In this document: in pieces, positions 1 to 9,412 of the stretch
Layout: the number at the start of each line of letters is the position of its first letter
Numbering within the stretch: the stretch's first letter is position 1
Assembly: GCF_001718415.1 (NCBI RefSeq)
Contig: NZ_CP013378.1
Span: 1,860,001-1,924,000 of the forward strand
Direction of reading: 5' to 3'
Origin: Burkholderia pseudomultivorans
GTDB taxonomy: Bacteria; Pseudomonadota; Gammaproteobacteria; Burkholderiales; Burkholderiaceae
Length of the DNA: 64,000 bases
Position numbers and translations under genes: made by a program
The notes under the pieces: model-generated
Database searches by the model: none
What the model saw: only the letters and a program-made list of their open reading frames with translations
What the model was told of the DNA's origin: nothing

Positions 1-740
1 GGCTTCGCGCCCTGCGACAGCTTGATCTCGATCATCTTGACCTGCGGATCGGCGGCCTGCTTCGCGAACTTGTCGGGGTTGAACGTGCCGTCGTCGTTGC
101 GGCAGCCGAAGTAGCCCGACGCGATTTCCCAGATGATGTCGCCGCCGTTCTCGCGGTGGTACTTCGACAGCGAGCCTTCGCCGGTGTCGTGCGCGAAGCC
201 GCCTTTCTTCGCGCCGAGGTTCAGCGCGCGGATCGCGTTCGCGGACAGCGAGCCGAAACTCATCGCCGAGATGTTGAAGATCGAGATGTCGTACGGCTGC
301 GCACGCGTCGCGCCGACGCGGATGCGGAAATCGTGGTTCGGCAGCCGGGTCGGCGCGAGCGAGTGGCTGATCCATTCGTGCGCGACCGCCTTCACGTTGA
401 GCTCGGTGCCGTACGGGCGGTTGTCGGCGACGTTCTTCGCGCGCTGGTAGACGAGGCTGCGCTGCGCGCGCGAGAACGGTTTCTCGTCGGTATCGTCCTC
501 GACGAAGTACTGGCGGATTTCCGGCCGGATGAACTCGAACAGGAAGCGGAAGTGGCCCCAGAGCGGGTAGTTGCGCAGGATCGCGTGACGGTCCTGCTTC
601 AGGTCATACAGGCCGAGCGCGACGAGCGCGACGGGGATGACGATCCAGAACCAGGAGAGCACGTGGATCGATGCGAGCGCGGCCGCGGCGACAAGCAGCA
701 GGACGGCGCACCACATCGCAAGGTAGCGTCGTGAAAGCAT
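1..740 (-). CDS. FMN-binding glutamate synthase family protein (5' part, truncated by window edge)
   Basis: The ATG at 740 opens a frame that reads to the window edge without a stop (about 246 codons visible). Residues about 8-45 are hydrophobic, suggesting one or two N-terminal membrane segments. The sequence then resembles the FMN-binding central domain of the glutamate synthase large subunit, with FGSLSANAIRALN and, at the edge, KMIEIKLSQGAKP, a hallmark of GltB-like FMN domains. Stand-alone proteins of this family lack the glutaminase domain, and most have no proven substrate. The catalytic core lies outside the window, so only the family assignment is supported. The gene points away from mnmA's promoter side and is separated from the mnmA stop by 118 bp. 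Confidence 0.8.
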   Translation of the reverse strand, partial: MLSRRYLAMWCAVLLLVAAAALASIHVLSWFWIVIPVALVALGLYDLKQDRHAILRNYPLWGHFRFLFEFIRPEIRQYFVEDDTDEKPFSRAQRSLVYQRAKNVADNRPYGTELNVKAVAHEWISHSLAPTRLPNHDFRIRVGATRAQPYDISIFNISAMSFGSLSANAIRALNLGAKKGGFAHDTGEGSLSKYHRENGGDIIWEIASGYFGCRNDDGTFNPDKFAKQAADPQVKMIEIKLSQGAK

Positions 741-858
741 GGGGACTCCGTAAGAATCTTGAAGTGCCGCCATGCGTACGCTGCGCGGCGGCGCACCGGC
801 CTCGACCGGATCGTGTCCGGCCGGGCGCGGCGTGCCGCAAGTCTAAACCGAATACGGG

Positions 859-2022
859 TCAGCGTGCGTCGGCGAGCGCCGGCGCGCGGCCTTCCGCGCA
901 AGCGGCCTGACCGGGCTGGCCGGTCGCCGCGAACTCGATGATGCCGCCGCCGAGACAGATCTCGCCGTCGTACAGCACCGCCGACTGGCCGGGCGTGACT
1001 GCCCATTGCGCGTCGTCGAACGCGAGCGAGAAGCGCGCTTCGCCTGCCGGGCCGGGCGTCGCCGTGCCGTATGCGCAGGCGGCGTCGGCCTGCCGGTAGC
1101 GGGTTTTCGCGCCGCACGCGAAGCCGTCGGCCGGCGGCTCGCCCGCGACCCAGCTGACGTTGCCGGCGACGAGCTGCCGCGACAGCAGCCACGGGTGATC
1201 GTGGCCCTGCACGACGTACAGCGTGTTCGACGGGATGTCCTTCGCGGCGACGAACCACGGCTCGCCGCTGCCGTCCTTGCTGCCGCCGAGGCCGATGCCC
1301 TTGCGCTGGCCGAAGGTATAGAACGCGAGGCCGATGTGCTCGCCGACGACCTTGCCGTCCGGCGTCTTCATCGGGCCGGGCCGGGTCGGCAGATAGCGGT
1401 TCAGGAAATCGCGGAACGGCCGTTCGCCGATGAAGCAGATGCCGGTCGAATCCTTCTTCTTCGCGTTCGGCAGCCCGATCTGCGCGGCGATCTCGCGCAC
1501 CTTCGTCTTGGGGATCTCGCCGAGCGGGAACATCGTCTTCGACAGCTGCGCCTGGTTCAGCCGGTGCAGGAAGTACGACTGGTCCTTCGTATGATCGAAC
1601 GCCTTCAGCAGCTCGAAGCGCCCGTCGCGCTCGCGCACGCGCGCGTAATGACCGGTCGCGATCATTTCGGCGTCGAGTGACATCGCATGATCGAGGAACG
1701 CCTTGAACTTGATCTCGGCGTTGCAGAGCACGTCGGGGTTCGGCGTGCGGCCGGCCGAATACTCGCGCAGGAACTCGGCGAACACGCGGTCCTTGTACTC
1801 GGCCGCGAAATTCACCGCCTCGACGTCGATGCCGATCAGGTCGGCCACCGACACGACGTCGATCCAGTCCTGGCGCGTCGAGCAGTATTCGCCGTCGTCG
1901 TCGTCTTCCCAGTTCTTCATGAACAGGCCGACCACGTCGTAGCCCTGTTCCTTCAGCAGCCACGCGGTCACCGACGAATCGACGCCGCCCGACATGCCCA
2001 CCACTACACGGCGCTTGCTCAT
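859..2022 (-). CDS. mnmA: tRNA-specific 2-thiouridylase MnmA
   Basis: Predicted 387-residue cytoplasmic enzyme that uses ATP and sulfur relayed by the Tus system to make 2-thiouridine at wobble U34 of tRNA-Lys, -Glu and -Gln. The N-terminal PP-loop SGGVDSS (residues 11-17) binds ATP. The two catalytic cysteines are visible: C100 in NPDVLCN and C196 in GICFIGE. Length matches the family (about 360-390). The ATG start overlaps the stop of the upstream Nudix gene by an ATGA junction, so the two are translationally coupled. The longer in-frame extension upstream is only that gene's antecedent reading and is not used. The Nudix-mnmA pairing is also seen in enterobacteria. Confidence 0.97.
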   Translation of the reverse strand: MSKRRVVVGMSGGVDSSVTAWLLKEQGYDVVGLFMKNWEDDDDGEYCSTRQDWIDVVSVADLIGIDVEAVNFAAEYKDRVFAEFLREYSAGRTPNPDVLCNAEIKFKAFLDHAMSLDAEMIATGHYARVRERDGRFELLKAFDHTKDQSYFLHRLNQAQLSKTMFPLGEIPKTKVREIAAQIGLPNAKKKDSTGICFIGERPFRDFLNRYLPTRPGPMKTPDGKVVGEHIGLAFYTFGQRKGIGLGGSKDGSGEPWFVAAKDIPSNTLYVVQGHDHPWLLSRQLVAGNVSWVAGEPPADGFACGAKTRYRQADAACAYGTATPGPAGEARFSLAFDDAQWAVTPGQSAVLYDGEICLGGGIIEFAATGQPGQAACAEGRAPALADAR

Positions 2023-2528
2023 TTGCCCACCGCCTGACGGTCGAATGCGTCCGGCCGCGGCGCGACCGAATGCGTATGCACGAAATCGAGCGGAATGCGC
2101 CGCCCGGCGAGATAGTCGTCGACGCAGCGCATCACCGCCGGCGAGCGGTGGCGATCGACGCAGGCGCGCAGTTCGTCGGCGCTCATCCACATCGTGCGGA
2201 CGATGCCGTCGTCGAGCGCGTGGCCCGCGACCGGCTCGCCGGCCGTGCCGCAGAACGTGAAGCGCAGGTAGGTCGCACCGGCGGTGCCGGGGCGGTCGTA
2301 GTGCGCGAGATAGACGCCGACCAGCGCGTCGGGCGTAAACGGGTGCGCGGTTTCCTCGAGCGTCTCGCGTATCACGGCGTCGGCAAGCGTTTCGCCGGAT
2401 TCGAGATGGCCGGCCGGCTGGTTGATGCGCAGGCCCGTCGAGGTTTCTTCCTCGATGACGAGAAAGCGGCCGTCGCGCTCGACGAGCGCCGCGACGGTCA
2501 CGTGCGGGGTCCAGGTTTCGGGTTTCAT
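2019..2528 (-). CDS. nudJ: Nudix hydrolase, NudJ-like
   Basis: A 169-residue Nudix hydrolase. The Nudix box is complete at about residues 40-62: G, five residues, E, seven residues, RE, two residues, EE (core RETLEE), which binds the divalent metals for diphosphate hydrolysis. The N-terminus [17 protein letters not shown] is typical of NudJ. That enzyme hydrolyses nucleoside di/triphosphates and the thiamine precursor HMP-PP in E. coli, where nudJ likewise sits directly upstream of mnmA. The symbol rests on synteny plus family; substrate specificity is inference. The start at 2528 was chosen because homologous sequence begins there. The stop overlaps the mnmA start. Confidence 0.85.
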   Translation of the reverse strand: MKPETWTPHVTVAALVERDGRFLVIEEETSTGLRINQPAGHLESGETLADAVIRETLEETAHPFTPDALVGVYLAHYDRPGTAGATYLRFTFCGTAGEPVAGHALDDGIVRTMWMSADELRACVDRHRSPAVMRCVDDYLAGRRIPLDFVHTHSVAPRPDAFDRQAVGK

Positions 2529-2805
2529 GGTTCGGCATTTTACCGGTTGCGCCCGGACGCTGCCCGCCGTCTGCTCAGACGAATCCGACCCCGCGAATCG
2601 TCTGTCCGGCCGATGCGCGCGGCGGCCGGACGGGGCACTGTTGCAATTCGGAACGATCGTGCGGAAAGTGCTGGCCCGGTCGCGGCTTTCGGTTAAAGTG
2701 CAGCGTGAAAGCCGTTGCTCGTGAGCCGGTACGTCAGCCTGTCCGGCTCGTTGTGCAGTAAGAATCGCAAGAAAGAAATACTGACAATGACTGGAGGAAC
2801 TGACG

Positions 2806-3945
2806 ATGCATATTGGTGTGCCTGCTGAAACGCGGGCCAATGAGTCGCGCGTGGCCGCGACGCCGGAGACCGTGAAGAAGTACGCGGCCGCCGGTCATCG
2901 CGTGAGTGTCGCGAAAGGGGCCGGCGCGGCGGCCAGCTATCCCGACGAGGCCTATGCCGCCGCCGGCGCCGAATTGACCGACCAGTCGGCCGCATTTGGC
3001 GCCGATCTGGTGCTGAAGGTCCAGGCGCCGTCCGAGGCCGAGCTGCCGCTGCTCAAGCGCGGTGCGGTGCTGGTCGGCATGCTCGATCCGTTCAACGGCG
3101 AGCAGGCGGCGCGGCTCGCCGCCGCCGGCGTGACCGGCTTCGCGCTCGAAGCCGCGCCGCGCACGACGCGCGCGCAAAGCCTCGACGTGCTGTCGTCGCA
3201 GGCCAACATCGCCGGCTACAAGGCGGTGCTGGTCGCCGCGTCGCTCTATCCGCGCTTCCTGCCGATGCTGATGACCGCCGCCGGCACCGTGAAGGCCGCG
3301 CGCGTGCTGATCCTCGGCGCGGGCGTCGCGGGGCTGCAGGCGATCGCGACCGCGAAGCGGCTCGGCGCGGTGATCGAGGCGTCCGACGTGCGGCCGGCCG
3401 TGAAGGAGCAGATCGAATCGCTCGGCGCGAAATTCCTCGATGTCCCCTACGAAACCGACGAAGAGCGCGAAGCCGCGCAGGGTGTCGGCGGCTATGCGCG
3501 GCCGATGCCGGCGTCGTGGCTCGGCCGTCAGGCCGCGCTCGTGCACGAGCGCGCGAAGCAGGCCGACATCGTGATCACGACCGCGCTGATTCCGGGCCGC
3601 CCCGCGCCGACGCTGATCTCGGTCGAAACCGTGCAGTCGATGAAGCCCGGTTCGGTGCTGGTCGATCTCGCCGCCGGCCGCGGCCCCGAAGTCGACGGCC
3701 GCAAGGGCGGCAACTGCCCGCTGACGGTCGCCGACCAGGTGATCGTGCACGGCGGCGTGACGATCGCGGGCTACACGAACCTCGCGTCGATGGTCGCGTC
3801 GGACGCGTCGGCGCTGTACGCACGCAACCTGCTCGACTTCATGAAGCTGATCGTCACGAAGGAAGGCGCACTGAACATCGACCTGACCGACGACATCGTC
3901 GCCGCGACACTGCTGTGCCGCGACGGCGAAGTCACGCGCAAATAA
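2806..3945 (+). CDS. pntAA: NAD(P) transhydrogenase subunit alpha part 1 (NAD-binding domain I)
   Basis: 379 residues carrying domain I of proton-translocating transhydrogenase, which passes hydride between NAD(H) and NADP(H) coupled to proton entry. It starts with the conserved [20 protein letters not shown]. The NAD-binding Rossmann glycine motif [19 protein letters not shown] lies at about residues 168-186, followed by the acidic ASDVRPA segment. In enterobacteria PntA is one polypeptide; here the membrane part is a separate gene, the common arrangement in alpha- and betaproteobacteria. A good Shine-Dalgarno sequence (GGAGGAAC) precedes the ATG. The 277-bp region upstream, divergent from the Nudix gene, must hold its promoter, but I cannot place one with confidence. 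Confidence 0.96.
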   Translation: MHIGVPAETRANESRVAATPETVKKYAAAGHRVSVAKGAGAAASYPDEAYAAAGAELTDQSAAFGADLVLKVQAPSEAELPLLKRGAVLVGMLDPFNGEQAARLAAAGVTGFALEAAPRTTRAQSLDVLSSQANIAGYKAVLVAASLYPRFLPMLMTAAGTVKAARVLILGAGVAGLQAIATAKRLGAVIEASDVRPAVKEQIESLGAKFLDVPYETDEEREAAQGVGGYARPMPASWLGRQAALVHERAKQADIVITTALIPGRPAPTLISVETVQSMKPGSVLVDLAAGRGPEVDGRKGGNCPLTVADQVIVHGGVTIAGYTNLASMVASDASALYARNLLDFMKLIVTKEGALNIDLTDDIVAATLLCRDGEVTRK

Positions 3946-3956
3946 CGGAGGAGACC

Positions 3957-4274
3957 ATGGAAATCATCAATCACACGGTGATCAACGTGATCATCTTCGT
4001 GCTGGCGGTCTACGTCGGCTACCACGTCGTGTGGAACGTCACGCCGGCGCTGCATACGCCGCTGATGGCGGTTACCAACGCGATCTCGGCGATCGTGATT
4101 GTCGGCGCGATGCTCGCGGCGGCGCTCACCGTCGGCGCGACCGGCAAGATCTTCGGCACGCTCGCGGTCGCGCTCGCGGCCGTCAACGTGTTCGGCGGCT
4201 TTCTCGTGACGCGGCGCATGCTCGAGATGTTCCGCAAGAAGGAGCCGAAGGCAGCGAAGGAGGGCGCGCGATGA
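3957..4274 (+). CDS. pntAB: NAD(P) transhydrogenase subunit alpha part 2 (membrane segment)
   Basis: A 105-residue integral membrane subunit with three hydrophobic helices (about residues 6-28, 35-58 and 62-82) and a charged Lys/Glu-rich tail. It supplies the alpha-side helices of transhydrogenase domain II, the proton channel. It starts 11 bp after pntAA behind GGAGGAGACC, and its stop overlaps the pntB start as ATGA, so pntAA-pntAB-pntB is one translationally coupled operon. Confidence 0.95.
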   Translation: MEIINHTVINVIIFVLAVYVGYHVVWNVTPALHTPLMAVTNAISAIVIVGAMLAAALTVGATGKIFGTLAVALAAVNVFGGFLVTRRMLEMFRKKEPKAAKEGAR

Positions 4275-5725
4275 GCATGAACGTCGTTACGCTGCTGTAC
4301 CTCGTCGCGTCGGTGTGCTTCATCCAGGCGCTGAAGGGCCTGTCGAACCCGAAGAGCGCGCGGCGCGGCAACCTGTTCGGGATGGTCGGGATGGCCATCG
4401 CGATCCTCACGACGATCGCGCTGATCGTCAAGCAGGCGGCCTGGCTCGGCGCGAACCTGCCGCTCGGGCTGGCGCTCGTGCTCGGCGCGCTGGTCGTCGG
4501 CGGCGCAGTCGGCGCGTTCGTCGCCGCGCGCGTCGAGATGACCAAGATGCCGGAACTCGTCGCGGCGATGCACTCGCTGATCGGTCTGGCGGCCGTCTGC
4601 ATCGCGTATGCGGTGGTGTCGGAGCCGGAAGCGTTCGGGCTCGTGCCGCAGGACGCGGTCGCCGCGAACTTCATCCCGTACGGCAACCGTGTCGAGCTGT
4701 TCATCGGCACCTTCGTCGGCGCGATCACGTTCTCCGGGTCGGTGATCGCGTTCGGCAAGCTGTCCGGCAAGTACAAGTTCCGGCTGTTCCAGGGCGCGCC
4801 GGTCGTGTACGCGGGCCAGCACCTGATCAACCTGATGCTCGCGATCGCGATGCTCGGCTTCGGCGTGTTGTTCTTCATCACGCAGGCGTGGCTGCCGTTC
4901 ATCATCATGACGGCGATCGCGTTCGTGCTCGGCGTGCTGATCATCATCCCGATCGGCGGCGCGGACATGCCGGTGGTCGTGTCGATGCTGAACTCGTACT
5001 CGGGCTGGGCCGCGGCCGGCATCGGCTTCTCGCTGAACAACGCGATGCTGATCATCGCGGGCTCGCTGGTCGGTTCCTCCGGTGCGATCCTGTCGTACAT
5101 CATGTGCCATGCGATGAACCGCTCGTTCTTCAACGTGATCCTCGGCGGCTTCGGCGGCGAGGCCGCGGCCGGCGGCGCGGCGGGTGCACAGGAGCAGCGC
5201 CCGGTGAAGTCGGGCTCGGCCGACGACGCGGCGTTCATGCTCGGCAACGCGGAGTCGGTCGTGATCGTGCCGGGCTACGGGCTGGCCGTCGCGCGCGCGC
5301 AGCATGCGCTGAAGGAGCTGACCGACAAGCTGATCGAGAAGGGCGTCGACGTGCGCTACGCGATCCATCCGGTTGCCGGGCGGATGCCGGGCCACATGAA
5401 CGTGCTGCTCGCGGAAGCGGAAGTGCCGTACGACATCGTGTTCGAGATGGAGGACATCAACGGCGAGATGGGGCAGGCCGACGTGGTGCTGGTGCTCGGC
5501 GCGAACGACGTCGTGAACCCGGCCGCGAAGAACGATCCGAAGTCGCCGATCGCGGGCATGCCGATCATCGAGGCGTACAAGGCGCGCACCGTGATCGTCA
5601 ACAAGCGCTCGATGGCGGCGGGCTACGCGGGGCTCGACAACGACCTGTTCTACATGGACAAGACGATGATGGTGTTCGGCGATGCGAAGAAGGTCATCGA
5701 GGACATGGTGAAGGCCGTCGAGTAG
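4271..5725 (+). CDS. pntB: NAD(P) transhydrogenase subunit beta
   Basis: 484 residues. The N-terminal two thirds hold about nine transmembrane helices of domain II. The C-terminal domain III (about residues 310-484) binds NADP(H), with the fingerprint [16 protein letters not shown] and the later [14 protein letters not shown] and [11 protein letters not shown] segments. Length matches E. coli PntB (462) with modest linker differences, including an Ala/Gly-rich linker at about residues 295-310. Together with pntAA and pntAB it makes the inner-membrane transhydrogenase that supplies NADPH, consistent with the redox-defence genes elsewhere in the window. A hairpin at 5776-5807 lies downstream. 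Confidence 0.97.
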   Translation: MSMNVVTLLYLVASVCFIQALKGLSNPKSARRGNLFGMVGMAIAILTTIALIVKQAAWLGANLPLGLALVLGALVVGGAVGAFVAARVEMTKMPELVAAMHSLIGLAAVCIAYAVVSEPEAFGLVPQDAVAANFIPYGNRVELFIGTFVGAITFSGSVIAFGKLSGKYKFRLFQGAPVVYAGQHLINLMLAIAMLGFGVLFFITQAWLPFIIMTAIAFVLGVLIIIPIGGADMPVVVSMLNSYSGWAAAGIGFSLNNAMLIIAGSLVGSSGAILSYIMCHAMNRSFFNVILGGFGGEAAAGGAAGAQEQRPVKSGSADDAAFMLGNAESVVIVPGYGLAVARAQHALKELTDKLIEKGVDVRYAIHPVAGRMPGHMNVLLAEAEVPYDIVFEMEDINGEMGQADVVLVLGANDVVNPAAKNDPKSPIAGMPIIEAYKARTVIVNKRSMAAGYAGLDNDLFYMDKTMMVFGDAKKVIEDMVKAVE

Positions 5726-5775
5726 CGCGCGCGAGCGGTCCGGTCGCGCGAGGCGGCCGGATGCGGTTCGACGAC

Positions 5776-5807
5776 GGGGCCCGCCCGGCACATGCCGGCC
5801 GGGCCCC
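5776..5807. terminator. GC-rich hairpin between convergent pntB and LysR gene
   Basis: The arms GGGGCCCG (5776-5783) and CGGGCCCC (5800-5807) are perfectly complementary and enclose a second short palindrome around CCGGCA-CA-TGCCGG. It lies between two convergent stop codons. There is no long T-run, only GGTCGTTT, so it is a terminator-like stem rather than a canonical intrinsic terminator. Confidence 0.5.
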
Positions 5808-5814
5808 GGTCGTT

Positions 5815-6750
5815 TCACGGGCGCACGAGGCGTGCGACGCACGCGGCGATCGCGTCGCGCACCCGCACGATCGCCGGGTCGCGCTGCGTGCTGGTGCGCC
5901 AGCCGATCTCGACCGGATAGCGCGGCAGATCGACCGGGCAGGCGACGCAGCGCAGCGGCGTCGTCCGCGCGATCGCGCGCGCGGCGTGCGCCGGGATCGT
6001 CGCGACGGCGTCGGACCCGGCCAGCAGATACGGCAGCGCCGCGAAATGCGTGGTCGATGCCGCGACGCGCCGCTTGTGGCCGAGCGCGGCCAGCGCCTCG
6101 TCGACGATGCCGATCACGCCGCCCGACGAGACCAGCAGATGATCGCGCCGCAGGAAGTCGGCGAGCGTCAGCGTGCGCGGCGGCCGCGCGCGGGCGGCCG
6201 GATCGATCAGGCACGCGTAACCGCCCGTCGCGATCGCGCGCCGGCTCAGCCCGGTTGCGGAAAACCCGCCCGACGCGATCGCCAGATCGACGCCGTGCCG
6301 CAGCAGTGCATCGCCGGCGATGCCGCTGTGCGTCTGGCGAAAGATCAGCCGGATGCCCGCGGCCTCGTGCGCGACCGCGTCGATCAGCGGCCGGCCGAGC
6401 GCGATCTCGAAGTCGTCCGACAGCCCGATCGAGATCGTCCGGCCGACGCGCTCGCCGACGTCGGCCGCGATCGCGAGGCTCGCGCGGCAGCGGTCGAGCG
6501 CGTCGGACAGGATCGGCTTCAGCTCGTCCGCGCGCGGCGTCGGCGCGAGCCCGCGCCCGGTGCGCACGAACAGCGGATCGGCATAGACCGTGCGCAGCCG
6601 CGCGAGCGCCGCGCTGACGGCCGACTGTGTGAGGTCGAGCCGCAGCGCCGCGCGACTCGCGCCGCCTTCCTCGTAGAGCGCCTCGAACACCTTCAGCAGG
6701 TTCAGGTCGAGCCCGGCGATATCATCCTGGTTCATGTCAGTTATCGTCAT
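5815..6750 (-). CDS. LysR-family transcriptional regulator, divergent from nitrilase
   Basis: 311 residues with an N-terminal winged helix-turn-helix. [22 protein letters not shown] begins at about residue 14 and the recognition region is [13 protein letters not shown], followed by an effector-binding domain of the LysR fold. It resembles the NodD/NahR-like group (LDLNLLKVF start). Start at 6750 gives [10 protein letters not shown]; Met6 (6735) is a possible alternative. It is transcribed divergently from the nitrilase gene with 66 bp between starts. The usual inference is that it controls that gene and itself, with a nitrile or carboxylate as co-inducer; the ligand is unknown. Confidence 0.88.
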   Translation of the reverse strand: MTITDMNQDDIAGLDLNLLKVFEALYEEGGASRAALRLDLTQSAVSAALARLRTVYADPLFVRTGRGLAPTPRADELKPILSDALDRCRASLAIAADVGERVGRTISIGLSDDFEIALGRPLIDAVAHEAAGIRLIFRQTHSGIAGDALLRHGVDLAIASGGFSATGLSRRAIATGGYACLIDPAARARPPRTLTLADFLRRDHLLVSSGGVIGIVDEALAALGHKRRVAASTTHFAALPYLLAGSDAVATIPAHAARAIARTTPLRCVACPVDLPRYPVEIGWRTSTQRDPAIVRVRDAIAACVARLVRP

Positions 6751-6779
6751 ATCGATTTGATCGATGGAATCATATCGAT
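6751..6779. promoter_or_regulatory. Candidate LysR operator: three ATCGAT hexamers
   Basis: The 66-bp divergent spacer holds three copies of the self-complementary hexamer ATCGAT at 6751-6756, 6760-6765 and 6774-6779; the last is extended to the palindrome TATCGATA (6773-6780). Such clustered short inverted repeats between a LysR gene and its divergent target are the expected place and form for LysR binding sites. The assignment is positional; no consensus for this regulator is known to me. Confidence 0.5.
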
Positions 6780-6816
6780 AAAGATGGCGTTATCCCATTC
6801 ACCGGAGAACGTCTTC

Positions 6817-7740
6817 ATGACCACGTCAGTCATCGCCGCGCTGCAGATCGGCGCATCGCCCGCCGGCACGCGCGCCACGCTCGACACGATCGTCGGCTAC
6901 GAAACAGCGATTCGCGACAGCGGCGCGTCGCTCGTCGTACTGCCCGAGGCCGTGCTCGGCGGCTACCCGAAAGGCGAGATCTTCGGCACGCGGCTCGGCT
7001 ACCGGCTGCCCGAGGGCCGCGACGCCTACGCGCGCTACGCCGCCGAGGCGATCGACGTGCCGGGCCCCGAGACCGACGAGTTGGCCGCGCTGTCGCAGCG
7101 CACGGGCGCGAGTCTCGTGGTCGGCGTGATCGAGCGCGGCGGCAGCACGCTGTATTGCACGGCGCTGTTCTTCGACCCGCACGGCGGCCTCGTCGCGAAG
7201 CACCGCAAGCTGATGCCGACGGGCACCGAGCGGCTGATCTGGGGGCAGGGCGACGGCTCGACGCTGCCGGTCGTCGACACGGCAGCGGGGCGTGCCGGCG
7301 CCGCAATCTGCTGGGAAAACCACATGCCGCTGCTGCGCTGCGCGATGTATGCGAAAGGCGTGCAGATCTGGTGCGCGCCGACCGTCGACGAGCGCGACGT
7401 CTGGCAGAGCTCGATGCGGCACATCGCGCACGAGGGGCGCTGCTTCGTGGTCAGCGCGTGTCAGGTGCAGCCGTCGCCGCGCGCGCTCGGCATCGACGTG
7501 CCGGGATGGGATCCGGAGCGGCCGCTGATCCGCGGCGGCAGCGTGATCGTCGGACCGCTCGGCGACCTGCTGACCGAACCGCTGATCGGCGAGGCGGGGC
7601 TCGTGACCGCGCGCATCGATACCGACGAACTCGTGCGCGCGCGATACGACTTCGACGTGGTGGGGCACTATGCGCGCGCCGACGTGTTCTCGCTGCACGT
7701 CGACGAGCGGCCGAAGCGGCCGGTGGTGTTCGCGGGATGA
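6817..7740 (+). CDS. Nitrilase (carbon-nitrogen hydrolase, nitrilase branch)
   Basis: A 307-residue enzyme predicted to hydrolyse a nitrile to its carboxylate and ammonia. The Glu-Lys-Cys triad is in place: E44 in [14 protein letters not shown]131 in [21 protein letters not shown], and C165 in [12 protein letters not shown]. The last motif, CWEN, marks true nitrilases rather than amidases. Length is normal (300-350). It has its own ribosome site (CGGAGAA) and is controlled presumably by the divergent LysR protein. Substrate class (aliphatic versus arylaceto- or cyanoalanine-type) cannot be read from sequence with confidence. Confidence 0.9.
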   Translation: MTTSVIAALQIGASPAGTRATLDTIVGYETAIRDSGASLVVLPEAVLGGYPKGEIFGTRLGYRLPEGRDAYARYAAEAIDVPGPETDELAALSQRTGASLVVGVIERGGSTLYCTALFFDPHGGLVAKHRKLMPTGTERLIWGQGDGSTLPVVDTAAGRAGAAICWENHMPLLRCAMYAKGVQIWCAPTVDERDVWQSSMRHIAHEGRCFVVSACQVQPSPRALGIDVPGWDPERPLIRGGSVIVGPLGDLLTEPLIGEAGLVTARIDTDELVRARYDFDVVGHYARADVFSLHVDERPKRPVVFAG

Positions 7741-7746
7741 GGCAGG

Positions 7747-7790
7747 GGCGCCCCTGCGCGGGGGCGCCGGGCCGCGCGAATCGGCGCGGC
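7747..7790. terminator. Two adjacent hairpins between convergent nitrilase and WYL genes
   Basis: First stem GGCGCCCC (7747-7754) with GGGGCGCC (7761-7768); second stem GCCGCGC (7771-7777) with GCGCGGC (7784-7790). Both lie in the short gap between convergent stop codons and lack a T-run. Termination is inferred from position. Confidence 0.4.
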
Positions 7791-7794
7791 CGCG

Positions 7795-8481
7795 TCAGCG
7801 CATCGGCGCTTCGGCGATCCGCATGTAGTCGGCGATGCGGCGGCCTTCCATGTCCGGAAACTGCTCGTGCACGGTGATGTCGCCCATCCGCGCGATGTCG
7901 AAGGTGCGGAAGTCGCCGCGCAGCTCGCACCACGCGCCGATCGTCCAGCGCCCGCCCCAGTAGACGAGCCCGAGCGGCCACACGCGGCGCTGCGTGTGCG
8001 CGCCGAGCCGGTCGCGATACGTGAAGCTGACGATGTGACGCGTATCGACGGCCTGGTGGATCGCATCGACCTTCCCGGAAAACGCCTCGTCGATATGAAA
8101 CGACGGCGCGAATACGGGCAGCCGGTCGAGCGCGGTGCGCTTGTCGGCCGGCATCGCCGACGCGATCTTCGCGAGCGCCGAGCGTGCACCGCCGGCGAAG
8201 CGCGCGCCGCCCCAGGTTTCGAGCATCCGCGCGCCGGCGGCGAGCGCCGCGAGTTCCTCGGCCGTGAAGGTCAGCGGCGGCAGGCTCGCGTGGCGGTTCA
8301 GCCGGTAGCCGATCCCGGCCTCGCCTTCGATCGGCACGCCCGACAGTTGCAGGTCGCGCACGTCGCGGTACACGGTGCGGGGCGAGACCGACAGCCAGTC
8401 GGCGAGCTGCTGCGCAGTCGTGAGGCGGCGCCCGCGCAGCAGCTCGGCGATCTGGAACAGGCGGTCGGCACGGCGCGTCAT
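7795..8481 (-). CDS. WYL-domain transcriptional regulator (YafY type)
   Basis: 228 residues. An N-terminal DeoR-like helix-turn-helix (about 5-60: RRLTTAQQLADWLSVSPRTVYRDV) is followed by a WYL-type domain (about 135-205, containing WPLGLVYWGGRWTIGAWCEL), a nucleic-acid or small-ligand sensing fold. It lacks the long C-terminal extension of PafBC-type proteins. It lies 73 bp downstream of, and on the same strand as, the VOC gene, so the pair is probably co-transcribed and autoregulated through the CTGACA/TGTCAG sites upstream of the VOC gene. Confidence 0.88.
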   Translation of the reverse strand: MTRRADRLFQIAELLRGRRLTTAQQLADWLSVSPRTVYRDVRDLQLSGVPIEGEAGIGYRLNRHASLPPLTFTAEELAALAAGARMLETWGGARFAGGARSALAKIASAMPADKRTALDRLPVFAPSFHIDEAFSGKVDAIHQAVDTRHIVSFTYRDRLGAHTQRRVWPLGLVYWGGRWTIGAWCELRGDFRTFDIARMGDITVHEQFPDMEGRRIADYMRIAEAPMR

Positions 8482-8554
8482 GGCTGCACCTCGGCTTCAA
8501 CGGCAGTGGGAATGCCGCGATGATAGCGCCGTGCCGGCCGTGCGGCGGCCGCGT

Positions 8555-8953
8555 TCAGTGGCATTTCGGCGCGTGCAGGCCGACCCGGTTGCCTTCGGTA
8601 TCGATCAGGTAGCCGATGTAGCCGTAGTTGTTCGGCAGCTCGACCACCGAGCCCTGCACGATGCCGCCCGCGCGCTTCGCGCGTTCGAGCGCCGCGACGA
8701 CCGATTCGCCGGCGTTCAGGTACACCAGCACGCCGTTCGCGCTCGGCTTCATCTGCTGCGGATCGAACACGATGCTGCCGCCGGTGTTCGACGCCTCGTG
8801 ATCGAACACGGCCATCGGCACGCCGCCGATCACTTCGCGCTGCAGCGTCGTCTGCAGCACGGTTTCGTAGAAGCGGATCGCGCGGTCGAAATCGAGGGAC
8901 GGAATATCGAACCACGCAATCGTGCGCTCCAGGGTTGCGGTTGCTGCGGTCAT
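8555..8953 (-). CDS. VOC-family (glyoxalase/bleomycin-resistance-like) protein
   Basis: A 132-residue protein with the paired beta-alpha-beta-beta-beta modules of the vicinal oxygen chelate superfamily: TIAWFDIPSLDFDRAIRFYETVLQ at the start and GYIGYLIDTEGNRVGLHAP at the end. It is related to the 'lactoylglutathione lyase-like' proteins commonly found next to YafY-type WYL regulators; the reaction is unknown. The ATG at 8953 is preceded by AAGGAG at ideal spacing. A longer reading from 8995 begins before that ribosome site and is rejected. Confidence 0.87.
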   Translation of the reverse strand: MTAATATLERTIAWFDIPSLDFDRAIRFYETVLQTTLQREVIGGVPMAVFDHEASNTGGSIVFDPQQMKPSANGVLVYLNAGESVVAALERAKRAGGIVQGSVVELPNNYGYIGYLIDTEGNRVGLHAPKCH

Positions 8954-9031
8954 GAGGTGCTCCTTTTTCGTTTGGATTCTGTGTGGAACCGGCATTGCAT
9001 GGCGCCGGGATTGCAGTGTGAGCGGGGGCTG

Positions 9032-9070
9032 CTGACACCGTATTGTCAGTAGTGTCGTCAGGACTGACAG
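9032..9070. promoter_or_regulatory. Candidate operator: CTGACA-N6-TGTCAG plus a third half-site
   Basis: CTGACA (9032-9037) and TGTCAG (9044-9049) form a perfect inverted repeat with a 6-bp spacer, 79 bp upstream of the VOC start. A further ACTGACAG lies at 9063-9070. The cluster sits where the promoter of the VOC-WYL pair should be. It is the most likely binding site of the WYL regulator, by position only. Confidence 0.45.
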
Positions 9071-9412
9071 CGGGGCGTTCGGCGCGCGAGCGGGGCGGCG
9101 CAGGCCGCGGTTGACGGCCGCGGAACCTCGCAGGCGGGCGGCGGCGTCGAGCCGGGCCGATTCGCGTCGAGGCGTCGATGGTGTCGGCCGGCAGGCGGCG
9201 TGGAAAGGGGGAGGGAACGCGGAGAATGCGCGCTCGGGCAGCCGGACCGGACTGCACGCAGCACGCGCTTGCAGGCGGCGCTGCGGCCGGTCACGAGACG
9301 CTATGTGGAGCGGATGCCGGACCGGCAGGGGCGCGCTGATTCGCCACCCGGCGGCATCGGGGAACGGTGCGCGCGGGCGCCGCCTCGGCAGCCCCGCGCG
9401 CCGAGCCGGCGC
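9071..9412. other. Intergenic stretch with no supported gene
   Basis: GC-rich sequence between the VOC regulatory region and the end of the RNA methyltransferase gene. Open frames here are short, arginine/proline-rich and lack ribosome sites. I see no clear hairpin with a T-run and no recognisable RNA. Confidence 0.5.

Noticed and set aside
4315..7740. A plus-strand frame of over 1,100 codons joining pntB, the LysR region and the nitrilase
   Set aside because: Only its last 307 codons (the nitrilase from 6817) match a family. The rest is an out-of-frame reading of pntB and the antisense of the LysR gene.
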